A stretch of DNA of 8,994 bases from SAR202 cluster bacterium (GTDB lineage: Bacteria > Chloroflexota > Dehalococcoidia > UBA3495), in NCBI GenBank assembly GCA_009392075.1, contig VFHG01000260.1:1-8994 (forward strand), given 5' to 3'. Within the stretch, counting starts at the first letter, position 1. The number at the start of each line of letters is the position of its first letter. The notes under the pieces are model-generated. The model saw only the letters and a list, made by a program, of their open reading frames with translations. It was not told the DNA's origin and searched no databases. Positions 1-6,402 of this stretch are shown one piece after another. A program made the position numbers and the translations under genes.

Positions 1-1
1 G

Positions 2-823
2 GTCACGCGACAGGAATGGATGCGGGAGCAGGGAGTGGGATCCCAATATCTGGCCCCCTGGCTCGACATCCAGGGGTACACGATGCCCCCCGGCAAAGAG
101 GCTGATTGGGTCCGTCTATTGAACGAGCACATGGTGCAGACGGCCAAAGACAGCGGCCCGGCCTTCCAGACCATCGCCGCGGTACCCATGCAGGACGGAG
201 AACGCGCAGCTAGGGAGTTGGAATACGCCGTCAAAACCCTGGGGATGTTGGGGGTAATGTTGCCCAGCGACCCGGCCGAGGTCGACGTGGCCGATTCGAG
301 CTTGGAGCCTTTCTGGGCCTCAGCCGAGGAAATGGATGTGCCGGTGATGCTCCACGGGGCATCCCACAGCAAATGGCCGCTGGTTGGGCCAGGTTTCATG
401 GCCTTCAGCATGGGCCGGACGTTGGACACGACCATATTAGCTGCCAAGCTGATCCACTCTGGCCTCTTGGACCGGCACCCCAAACTGAAGCTGATGCTCT
501 GCCATGGTGGCGGCTCTCTGCCCTATCTAATCGGCCGGGTGGACGTGGCCTACCGTCGGGGTATGGAGAAGCTGACGGACCTAAAGAAAGACGGTCCGGA
601 AGACTACATGTCGATGCTCTACTACGACACGGTCACCGTTAACCCCCGTTCTCTGAAGCTGCTGCTGGACCTGGCCGGGCCGGAACACGTTTTATTGGGG
701 TCTGACTGGGTCTGGGCGGCCATGAGCGGCGGCCTGATGGACGCGGTGGCCCACGTTGGCCTTGACCAGGCGGATCAAGACCGCATCACCCGCCAGAACG
801 CTCTCAGCCTATTTAAGGGGTGA
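2..823 (+). CDS. Amidohydrolase 2 (ACMSD-like) family protein, 5' end outside window
   Basis: Metal-dependent TIM-barrel hydrolase/decarboxylase of the amidohydrolase-2 family, which includes aminocarboxymuconate semialdehyde decarboxylase. The frame is open to the left edge (273 residues visible), and the first internal ATG at 20 falls inside the usual 'MREQGV' helix, so the true start and the N-terminal HxH metal motif lie upstream. Visible family signatures are a barrel histidine in MLHGAS (His codon 353-355), LCHGGGSLPYLIGR (His 503-505), then YYDTV and LLGSDW with the conserved Asp at 704-706. These correspond to the remaining metal and catalytic residues of the family. The C-terminus (NALSLFKG) is the normal end for this family, so the 3' end is complete. 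A terminator follows 30-60 nt downstream. The substrate is unknown. Its position beside a ring-cleavage operon fits decarboxylation or hydrolysis of a cleavage product, but it lies on the opposite strand and is not part of that operon. Confidence 0.88.
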   Translation, partial: VTRQEWMREQGVGSQYLAPWLDIQGYTMPPGKEADWVRLLNEHMVQTAKDSGPAFQTIAAVPMQDGERAARELEYAVKTLGMLGVMLPSDPAEVDVADSSLEPFWASAEEMDVPVMLHGASHSKWPLVGPGFMAFSMGRTLDTTILAAKLIHSGLLDRHPKLKLMLCHGGGSLPYLIGRVDVAYRRGMEKLTDLKKDGPEDYMSMLYYDTVTVNPRSLKLLLDLAGPEHVLLGSDWVWAAMSGGLMDAVAHVGLDQADQDRITRQNALSLFKG

Positions 824-855
824 ACGGCGGGACAGGCATCCAGGGAAATTGGCGG

Positions 856-885
856 AAAAGAGAGGCCATGACGGCCCCCTTTTTT
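856..885 (+). terminator. Rho-independent terminator of the left amidohydrolase gene
   Basis: A hairpin starts about 30 nt after the TGA at 821-823. GAGGCC (862-867) pairs imperfectly with GGCCCC (873-878) around a 5-nt loop, and flanking AAAA (856-859) pairs with the T run (880-885). The run of six T at the 3' side is the expected terminator tract. The stem has A-C mismatches, so it is weaker than the other terminators in the window. Confidence 0.6.
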
Positions 886-1005
886 GTCGTTATCGAGTTT
901 AGGGGTCACCCTTGCAATCTATGGTTATCTCGATTTTCGTATCACTGATATGCTTTTCTGAAGATGATCTGCCCGAAAAAATCCGGGCGAAGCGGCAAGT
1001 GAACC

Positions 1006-1970
1006 ATGAAACTGGACACCAACGAAGAAATCCTGCAAGAAGCCAAAGCGACCACGGAGTTCAAAGGCAGGGACCTGCGTCAGTGGCTATATCGCGAGAT
1101 ACTGCTGAACGCCCTAAAGACGAAGAAAGACAGGTTGGACGTTTTGGACCTTAAGGTGGTCAGCCGGACCATGGATGAGTTCCGGTATGCTGCCAGAGTG
1201 TTCAAGCCGTACCGCGACATCCGGAAGGTGTCCATCTTTGGCTCAGCCCTCATCCCTGAAGGCGGTCCTCATTACAAACTGGCTTCCGATTTTGGCCGCC
1301 GGATGACCGAGCAGCGGTTCATGGCGATCACCGGCGCGGCCTCCGGAATCATGAAGCCGGGATCGACGGCGCTGGAGCAGAGAACAGCTTTGGGGTAAGC
1401 ATCCTGCTGCCGTTCGAAACCCCGGTCACGGTCATGCAGGCCGACGCCTGCGCATTGTTTCCGGGCGGGTTCGGCACTCAGGATGAAGGGTTCGAGGTAT
1501 TAACGCTGCTGCAGACCGGAAAGGCGCAACCGATGCCGTTGGTGCTGATGGAGATTCCAGGGGACAATTATTGGAAGACCTGGGACCAGTTCGTAAAAGA
1601 CCAACTGCTGGCTCGGAATCTGATATCGCCGGAAGACTTGTCGTTATAAAAGATCGTCCATTCCGCGGAAGAGGCGGCCGACTGGATCAAGTTCTACCAC
1701 TCTACGTACCATTCGGTCCGTCAGGTGCATGACCGACTTGTGGTCCGACTCGAAAAAGACCTGTCGACGGACCAGATAGCCGAGTTGAATGAATCATTCG
1801 CAGACCTTCTGGAGTCTGGTGAGATCGTGAAGTCAGGGTCTCTGCGCCAGGAAAATGACGAGCCGGAATTACTATCCAAGCGGAGAATTTCCTTCCGGAA
1901 CAACAAGCAAAGCGCCGGCCGGCTAAACGAGATGATCTTGGCGATCAACCGGATGGGCAATGCGGCGTAA
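1006..1970 (+). pseudogene. Degraded LOG-family (TIGR00730-like) nucleotide phosphoribohydrolase gene
   Basis: LOG-family proteins have a Rossmann-like fold and release bases from nucleoside 5'-monophosphates. Here the family sequence is spread over broken segments. Segment 1 (1006-1398) has VSIFGSA and then ITGAASGIM. Adding one G after 1353 (ATG-GAA-GCC-GGG) restores the expected GIMEAG and continues in the next frame as IDGAGAENSFGVSILLPFE, up to 1418. LPFE is then followed after only nine residues by ACALFPGGFGT. Intact relatives have roughly 20-25 more residues here, including the KYFFTRK-like stretch, so an in-frame deletion lies near 1419-1433. The PGGFGTQDE signature and a long C-terminal part (LLQTGK, YWKTWDQFV, LISPEDLSL) are well preserved. 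An in-frame TAA at 1647-1649 sits where relatives have Phe/Tyr before K-I, and reading continues in the same frame (KIVHSAEEAADW) to the TAA at 1968-1970. Three independent lesions make function unlikely. A sequencing error could explain one lesion but not all three. Confidence 0.85.
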
Positions 1971-1998
1971 AAAAGAGGGCCTTCATGGCTCTCTTTTT
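1970..1998. terminator. Bidirectional terminator between convergent genes
   Basis: A 12-bp stem, AAAAAGAGGGCC (1970-1981) with GGCTCTCTTTTT (1987-1998), has one G-T wobble and a 5-nt TTCAT loop. The A-run on one side and T-run on the other make it work in both directions. It ends the LOG pseudogene (stop at 1970) on the plus strand and the long operon (stop at 2030) on the minus strand. Confidence 0.85.
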
Positions 1999-2029
1999 CA
2001 TTGGTCTCATAAACGTTAGGTCTTAACCC

Positions 2030-2233
2030 TCAGGACTTAACCCACTGGCACTCGGGCTGGTGGCCGTGTGCCCCGTTGTCGGAGCAAGTGCAGGGGATGC
2101 CCTCCCGTTTGCCGAAGCCGCGGTCGGCCAAAAACGCGTGAAAGCCGTGATAGAAGCCGTCTCCGTCGTCGATGGAATCGAAACCGGCCTGAAAGGCGTC
2201 GCGTAGCTCCTCGTAATTTGGCTGGGTGATCAT
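2030..2233 (-). CDS. Small Cys/His-containing protein of unknown function, last gene of the operon
   Basis: This is a 67-residue protein that I do not recognise. The N-terminal half is acidic and aromatic-rich and probably helical (YEELRDAFQAGFDSIDDG). The C-terminal third holds a compact cluster of possible metal ligands, C48-x-C50-x4-H55-x-H57-x3-C61, in CTCSDNGAHGHQPEC. No signal peptide or membrane segment is visible. It starts 11 nt after the stop of the 66-aa gene, with no convincing Shine-Dalgarno, which suggests translational coupling. The operon terminator lies about 30 nt beyond its stop. The tight spacing and the non-random, low-complexity-free composition support a real gene. An accessory or metal-binding role for the oxygenases is only a guess. 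It does not match a 2Fe-2S ferredoxin pattern. Confidence 0.62.
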   Translation of the reverse strand: MITQPNYEELRDAFQAGFDSIDDGDGFYHGFHAFLADRGFGKREGIPCTCSDNGAHGHQPECQWVKS

Positions 2234-2244
2234 GGAGTCGGCTA

Positions 2245-2445
2245 TCAGTCCAGAACTTCCACGATATCTTGGGCGAAGAACATGTCCTCGCTCCCCACCA
2301 GGGAAGGGTCTTCCGGGCAGACCAGATATTTGCCGAAAACCCAGACGCCGTCTTTGGGGTTATCCACCACTTCTACCGTAGCCCCAGCGGTGGTGGCGAT
2401 CTTGGCGCCCTCCGCCAGCGTGATCAGGTTAACTACGTCAGCCAT
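2245..2445 (-). CDS. Small unknown protein (66 aa) following the dioxygenase beta subunit
   Basis: I do not recognise a named family for this short acidic protein. It has alternating hydrophobic stretches (LAEGAKIATTAGATVEVV, then GVWVFGKYLVC) and an acidic tail (EDMFFAQDIVEVLD), consistent with a small beta-rich, SH3/KOW-like fold. No signal peptide or transmembrane segment is present. The start is well supported: on the minus strand GGGAGA (complement of 2453-2458) lies 7 nt before the ATG. It follows the beta-subunit gene after 31 nt and precedes the 67-aa gene by 11 nt, so it is clearly part of the operon. A structural or assembly role with the oxygenase is possible but unproven. Confidence 0.7.
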   Translation of the reverse strand: MADVVNLITLAEGAKIATTAGATVEVVDNPKDGVWVFGKYLVCPEDPSLVGSEDMFFAQDIVEVLD

Positions 2446-2476
2446 TTTTCAATCTCCCGTATCGGACCCACCGGTT

Positions 2477-3022
2477 TTAAAAGAAGAACGTCAGGTTCTT
2501 GGCCAGAAGGACGTTCTGGTCCAAGATGATCTTGCGCTCGGCGACCTTCCAGGCCCCATTCACCTTTCTGAGGGTGTCCTCCCGTTTTCCGATAAGGAAA
2601 TCGGTCTCGGTTTGCACCCGGTTGCGGTAGATCAGGAACCGGCATTTCACCGAAACCTCCGTTGGGTCCGAGGCTGACGGCGTGACGCTGAGGAGCTGGA
2701 CGTTGGTGACGAAGTGGCAGATGCGTGAGAGGGGCTCTTCGGCCCAGTGGACGCCGGTCCGGATCTGCATGACCCGCCGCTCCAGGGTTTCCTTGCCCTC
2801 ATCGAACCAGTTGATGTCTTGACCCTCGCGGGTGAACTCCCTGTCCAACTCGTTGGCCTTGACGTTGCGGCGCATGGGCATCCAGTAGCGGATGTCGTCG
2901 GCGAGCATGTCCAGCCAGTCTTCAAAGTTCCGCTCGTCCAGAGCCTCCGCTTCCTCGTAGAGGAAATCTTGAATCTCTTCCTTGAGCAAGAGGTGGGCGA
3001 TGCTTGATTCGGTTGTGGTCAT
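2477..3022 (-). CDS. Aromatic-ring-hydroxylating dioxygenase beta subunit
   Basis: This is the small, non-catalytic subunit of a Rieske non-heme iron oxygenase, which supports the alpha subunits in an alpha3-beta3 assembly. At 181 residues it has the normal family length and a SnoaL/NTF2-like fold pattern. The N-terminal helices are EEIQDFLYEEAEALDERNFEDWLDML, followed by the typical DDIRYWMPMRRN near residues 42-53. The middle has RRVMQIRTGVHWAEEPLSRICHFVTNV, and the end is KVNGAWKVAERKIILDQ with a short hydrophobic tail (LTFFF). A clear GGAGGT ribosome-binding site precedes the ATG. It lies 105 nt downstream of alpha-1 in the same operon and is the only beta gene visible for two alpha genes. 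Confidence 0.93.
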   Translation of the reverse strand: MTTTESSIAHLLLKEEIQDFLYEEAEALDERNFEDWLDMLADDIRYWMPMRRNVKANELDREFTREGQDINWFDEGKETLERRVMQIRTGVHWAEEPLSRICHFVTNVQLLSVTPSASDPTEVSVKCRFLIYRNRVQTETDFLIGKREDTLRKVNGAWKVAERKIILDQNVLLAKNLTFFF

Positions 3023-3085
3023 TGGTTGGGACCTCCGCGATGATGGTGTCCTGGCTTGGCTAGAGGGCTAGTACCCCCTTCCTAA

Positions 3086-3108
3086 CCTTCCCCCGACGCT
3101 GGGGAAGG
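3086..3108 (-). repeat. Perfect inverted repeat in the alpha-1/beta intergenic gap
   Basis: CCTTCCCC (3086-3093) and GGGGAAGG (3101-3108) form a perfect 8-bp stem around a 7-nt loop. It lies in the longest gap of the operon (3023-3127). There is no T-run on the minus-strand 3' side, so it looks more like an mRNA processing or stability hairpin, or a dispersed REP-like element, than a full terminator. The surrounding CCCCCTTCCTAACCTTCCCCC is pyrimidine-rich and unlike the flanking coding DNA. Confidence 0.6.
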
Positions 3109-3127
3109 GAATTTCGTCCTGCGCGAA

Positions 3128-4540
3128 TTACAGGGCTTTGCCATTGCCGGTGTCGGTGCCGTTGGCGTGGCCATTGCGCCAGGTGGCTAGGGTGTCCCAG
3201 TCGCCGGCGTTCATGAACTCGGACCACCGCTGGTAGAACCCTCGTTGGTTGTGTTCCGTCGCCTTGGCAGTGGTCACGTTCCTAATCTTTCCGGGCATAT
3301 CCAGGCCGTCGGTGTCCACCGGAGGGCCGTCGAAGCCCATGCCCATCTGATAGTTGTAGGGGAACCGCCGGGCGATGACTCCTTGACTGGCGTTATGGGC
3401 ATAGTTCCAGTTTTCCATGTCGTCCTGCTCGGTTAGGCCGGCCGGACCGGAGTAGCTGATGTAATAGTGACGCAGGAATTCTTTGACCTCGGCCGGGGCA
3501 TTCTTGTCGATCAGGAACCAGCGCCAGGCTTCGTGGCTGTCGGGGCCGCGGGGGTGCCATGCCGAGATGGTGCGTGGCTGGCGCGGTAGATAGGACATGT
3601 TCGGGAAAACGGTACTCGGACCAGGTACCAACCGAGCCCACTGGCCGTAGTTCTTGCGCCGTTCCGCCTCGCAGTGGGCGAAATACTCAGACACTATTTT
3701 TGAGTGCTGGTATGCGGGAATCACTTTGTCGTCGGAACGCAAGAAGGTGATTGTCCCGTGGCCGCGCTCTGGGAAAGAGATGTCAAGAGCCGTGGCTCCC
3801 TCCCGTTCTTGCATGTCGCGCCGTCCGCTGCCGCTAGGGCCCTGGCCCACCATGTCCACGGAGCGGTGGCTGATGTTGTGGTAGCGGTCGCCGATGAAGT
3901 TCTCGGCCGGGAACTTCCAGTTGCAGGGGATGACCCATTTTTCTACTCCGCCGAAGACTTCCACCTCTCCGCCAGCACCGTCCCAGGTATCCAAAAGGAA
4001 ATCGAGGTAGGTTAGGAATCCGCCCATGTACTCTTTGAAAGACGGCGCATGCTTGTCCCAGGTGGCCCAAATCGCGCCCTTGTAGTTGCAGATCTGAGCT
4101 ACTTCAGGCAGACCCCATTTGGATTTATCCAGTTTCTCCTGGTAGGCGTCTTTGAAGTATGGGACGCCCACGAGCTTGCCGTCTGTTGCGTAGCTCCAGC
4201 CGTGGTAGGGGCAACTGAACACCGGGGTGTTACCCTCATCGTAGCGGCAGACCTTCATGCCCCGGTGGGCGCAGGAGTTGAGAAAAACGTGGACCTCGCC
4301 CTGGCGGTCGCGGCAGAGAATAACGGATTCTTCGCCCATGGATGCCACGAAGAAATCGCCTGGCTTGCTGACTTGGCTTTCATGTCCGATGAAAAGCCAG
4401 GCCCTGGCGAATAGCTGTTCCTGTTCCTGGGCATAGATCTCGGGGCTGACGAAAATCTCCCGGCTGATGGTGCCGGAATCCAAGTTAACCATGTTATTCG
4501 AGTGGCCGTTCTTGCTACGGGACTTACGGGCAGTTGCCAT
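3128..4540 (-). CDS. Rieske aromatic ring-hydroxylating dioxygenase, alpha subunit 1
   Basis: Catalytic subunit of a Rieske non-heme iron oxygenase (470 aa, normal for the BphA/HcaE-like type). The N-terminal Rieske domain has C90-A-H92-x17-C110-P-Y-H113, the complete 2Fe-2S ligand set. The C-terminal catalytic domain has ENFIGDRYHNISH, with bridging D218 and iron ligands H221 and H225. The third carboxylate ligand is expected in EQDDMENWN (D373/D374). The long segment around residues 240-310, which lines the substrate pocket in the family, differs strongly from alpha-2 in this window. The start is supported by AGGAGA upstream of the ATG. The C-terminal tail (NGHANGTDTGNGKAL) is low-complexity and probably flexible. 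It lies 36 nt after the dehydrogenase gene and upstream of the beta subunit, its likely partner. The substrate cannot be read from the sequence. Ferredoxin and reductase must come from elsewhere. Confidence 0.95.
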   Translation of the reverse strand: MATARKSRSKNGHSNNMVNLDSGTISREIFVSPEIYAQEQEQLFARAWLFIGHESQVSKPGDFFVASMGEESVILCRDRQGEVHVFLNSCAHRGMKVCRYDEGNTPVFSCPYHGWSYATDGKLVGVPYFKDAYQEKLDKSKWGLPEVAQICNYKGAIWATWDKHAPSFKEYMGGFLTYLDFLLDTWDGAGGEVEVFGGVEKWVIPCNWKFPAENFIGDRYHNISHRSVDMVGQGPSGSGRRDMQEREGATALDISFPERGHGTITFLRSDDKVIPAYQHSKIVSEYFAHCEAERRKNYGQWARLVPGPSTVFPNMSYLPRQPRTISAWHPRGPDSHEAWRWFLIDKNAPAEVKEFLRHYYISYSGPAGLTEQDDMENWNYAHNASQGVIARRFPYNYQMGMGFDGPPVDTDGLDMPGKIRNVTTAKATEHNQRGFYQRWSEFMNAGDWDTLATWRNGHANGTDTGNGKAL

Positions 4541-4576
4541 GTTGGGTCGTCTCCTTAGTTCGGACGAGATACTTGG

Positions 4577-5461
4577 TTATTTCTTTTGCGTGGAGCGGAC
4601 TTCCGCGTTTGCCATCTGTTCCAGGACCCGGGCCACGATGGGATACCCTTCCTGACCGAGTCCCTGGGCCTGGGCACGCTGCAACACATCGTCCACGATG
4701 TCGCCGATGCGGGACGGGGCTTGCACATCACGGGCAAGCTGACAGGCTAGGTGCAGGTCCTTGGCGACGATATCGAGGGTCCCATTGGAGGCAAAGGTAC
4801 CGTCTAGAACAACGTCCATGGACCGTGCCATGACGCCGCTGGCCGAGGCGCTGATTGGTATCAGTTTGGCGAGGATGTCCATGTCCAGACCGGCTTTGGC
4901 CCCGATGAGCATTCCCTCGATTCCGGCGATGAAGTTGGAATAACCCAGGTATTGGGTCACCAGCTTGGCCGTGCAGCCCGAGGCGGTGCCCCCAACGTAG
5001 ATGACATCCTTGCCCATGGTCTCCAGCACGGCCCGGTGTTTCTCGAACAACGCCGGGTCGCCGCCGACCATCATCGTCATGTTGGGTATCCGGCCGCTGA
5101 CCGGGGAGTCCAGCATCTCGATGCCGCGCTGCTTGCAGATGTCGGCCAGCTTGTGAATCGTCGTGGGTGAGTTGGTCGTAGTGTCCACCCAGGTCCCGCC
5201 GGTTTTGATTCCTGCGAGAATGCCGTTGTCCGGGTCCGTGAGGACCTTTTCGGCCTCAACCGGGCCGGGCAGCGAGGTGAAGACCACCTCACTGGCTTCG
5301 GACAACTCCCGGGGGCTATCTGCCCAATTAGCGCCCATCTCACACAGGTTGGTGGCTGACTCACGTCGCACGTCATAGACGGTGACCGAATGGCCAGCCT
5401 CAATGAGGGCCTTGGCCATGGGATTGCCCATGGTCCCGGTCCCGATATAACCAAGTTGCAT
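4577..5461 (-). CDS. NAD(P)-binding beta-hydroxyacid dehydrogenase-like protein (HIBADH / 6PGDH fold)
   Basis: Predicted cytosolic oxidoreductase of the 3-hydroxyisobutyrate/tartronate-semialdehyde dehydrogenase superfamily (294 aa, normal length). The Rossmann domain begins at GYIGTGTMGNPMAKAL (residues 4-19), with the GxGxMG dinucleotide motif. The VWVDTTTNSP-like strand and LDSPVSG (residues 117-123) mark the active-site region. The expected catalytic lysine is K166 in GCTAKLVTQ, followed by the all-helical C-terminal domain. Two oddities are visible: the segment after VSG is RIPNMTMMVGG, about five residues shorter than the usual glycine-rich loop before MVGG, and the Asn usually three residues after the catalytic Lys is Thr169. 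Substrate specificity is therefore likely unusual. AGGGAGA precedes the ATG. It sits between the extradiol dioxygenase and alpha-1 genes, where classical operons carry an SDR dihydrodiol dehydrogenase. That it fills this role is inference. Confidence 0.9.
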   Translation of the reverse strand: MQLGYIGTGTMGNPMAKALIEAGHSVTVYDVRRESATNLCEMGANWADSPRELSEASEVVFTSLPGPVEAEKVLTDPDNGILAGIKTGGTWVDTTTNSPTTIHKLADICKQRGIEMLDSPVSGRIPNMTMMVGGDPALFEKHRAVLETMGKDVIYVGGTASGCTAKLVTQYLGYSNFIAGIEGMLIGAKAGLDMDILAKLIPISASASGVMARSMDVVLDGTFASNGTLDIVAKDLHLACQLARDVQAPSRIGDIVDDVLQRAQAQGLGQEGYPIVARVLEQMANAEVRSTQKK

Positions 5462-5489
5462 CTAAATGTTCTCCCTGGGTTTCTTCGAC

Positions 5490-6356
5490 CTACTTGGCCG
5501 CTGCTGCAACTGGTGGCCGGTGTCCCCAAATGCTGCCTTTTTCGTGACGCACCACCTGCCAGGTTGAGTCGTCCACGGTGCGGGCGCCCCAGCCGTACTC
5601 GACATCGAACCCGGATGGAGTCTTCATGTAGAAGGAAGTCATATGGTCGTTGGTGTGCCGGCCGAGGCCGCGGGTCAGGGGCATATCGCCGTCTAACACC
5701 ATGTCGTAGGTGGCGCCCACATCGTTCATGGACTCGGTCTGAATCATGAAATGGTTCAGCTTCTTGGGGGCCTTGGATTCGATCAACGCCAATGAATGAT
5801 GGCGGGGGTTGCAGTGGAAGAAGGCAAGATTGCGGATGAAGTCACTGATCTTCATGCCCAGCACGTCTCGGTAGAACTCCACGGTACGGTCTAGGTTCCC
5901 AACATGCAGGACTACGTGTCCCAGACCTTGTTCGCTGGTCACGAATCCAACGGCCCTGGGGGAGTTGAAGGGGCGATCAAAGCTGATGGGAGGCCCGTAG
6001 AATATCTCCGTGGGAGTGCCCTCTGGGTCGTCGAACTTGATCATGCCCTCGACGCGGCGCGACTTATTTTCATCGTCGGTTCCGTCGGTGACTTCTATGC
6101 CGGCATCCCGCAGTTGACCAGCCATCTCGCGCAGGGCTGGCTGGTCGGTTACCTGCCAGCCGACGAACTGGAGATCGTCCTTGCCGGTGGGCTGGATGAT
6201 AAACCGGTGGCTGTACTCATCCATCCGCAGCGACAGGTTGCCGTCTGCATCGATTCCGTTGCTCTCCAGACCTAGCACGTCAGTGGCAAAGTGTTCCCAC
6301 TCCTCTACGTTGCTTACTCCTAACCCTACGTATCCCAGTTGTGTTACCGCGGCCAT
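5490..6356 (-). CDS. Type I extradiol ring-cleavage dioxygenase (VOC superfamily, BphC-like)
   Basis: Fe(II)-dependent meta-cleavage enzyme for catechol-type substrates, with two VOC/glyoxalase-like domains (288 aa, normal for BphC/HsaC-like enzymes). Domain 1 is about residues 5-120 (QLGYVGLGVSNVEEW onward) and domain 2 about 143-262. The metal triad in domain 2 is H147 (GLGHVVLHV), H202 (LNHFMIQ) and E253 (DVEYGWG). Nearby active-site residues fit the family: H186/H187 in NPRHHSLAL and the GRHTNDHMTSFYMKTPSG block with H238 and Y243. I chose the ATG at 6356 because GAGGAG lies 8 nt upstream and the protein then starts at the usual MAAVTQLGYVG. An in-frame ATG further upstream (6473) would overlap the alpha-2 coding region and adds 39 residues with no domain. 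Gaps are 28 nt downstream and 46 nt upstream within the operon. Its presence makes this a ring-cleavage pathway. The substrate is unknown. Confidence 0.95.
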   Translation of the reverse strand: MAAVTQLGYVGLGVSNVEEWEHFATDVLGLESNGIDADGNLSLRMDEYSHRFIIQPTGKDDLQFVGWQVTDQPALREMAGQLRDAGIEVTDGTDDENKSRRVEGMIKFDDPEGTPTEIFYGPPISFDRPFNSPRAVGFVTSEQGLGHVVLHVGNLDRTVEFYRDVLGMKISDFIRNLAFFHCNPRHHSLALIESKAPKKLNHFMIQTESMNDVGATYDMVLDGDMPLTRGLGRHTNDHMTSFYMKTPSGFDVEYGWGARTVDDSTWQVVRHEKGSIWGHRPPVAAAAK

Positions 6357-6364
6357 ATCTTTCT

Positions 6365-6370
6365 CTCCTC
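6365..6370 (-). promoter_or_regulatory. Ribosome-binding site fixing the extradiol dioxygenase start
   Basis: On the minus strand GAGGAG is followed by an 8-nt spacer and the ATG at 6356-6354. This decides against the longer in-frame start at 6473. Confidence 0.75.
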
Positions 6371-6402
6371 TCGTCTTGATAGTTGTGCGAGGTAGTTTCG
6401 TG

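Noticed and set aside
912..952. Promoter for the LOG pseudogene (TTGCAA at 912-917)
   Set aside because: No acceptable -10 hexamer occurs at 16-18 nt spacing.
912..1154. Open frame overlapping the start of the LOG pseudogene
   Set aside because: It lies in another frame over clear LOG-family sequence and its product shows no recognisable features.
5077..5529. 150-codon open frame inside the dehydrogenase gene
   Set aside because: Arg/Pro/Ser-rich translation typical of a shadow frame in GC-rich DNA, fully overlapping a well-supported dehydrogenase.
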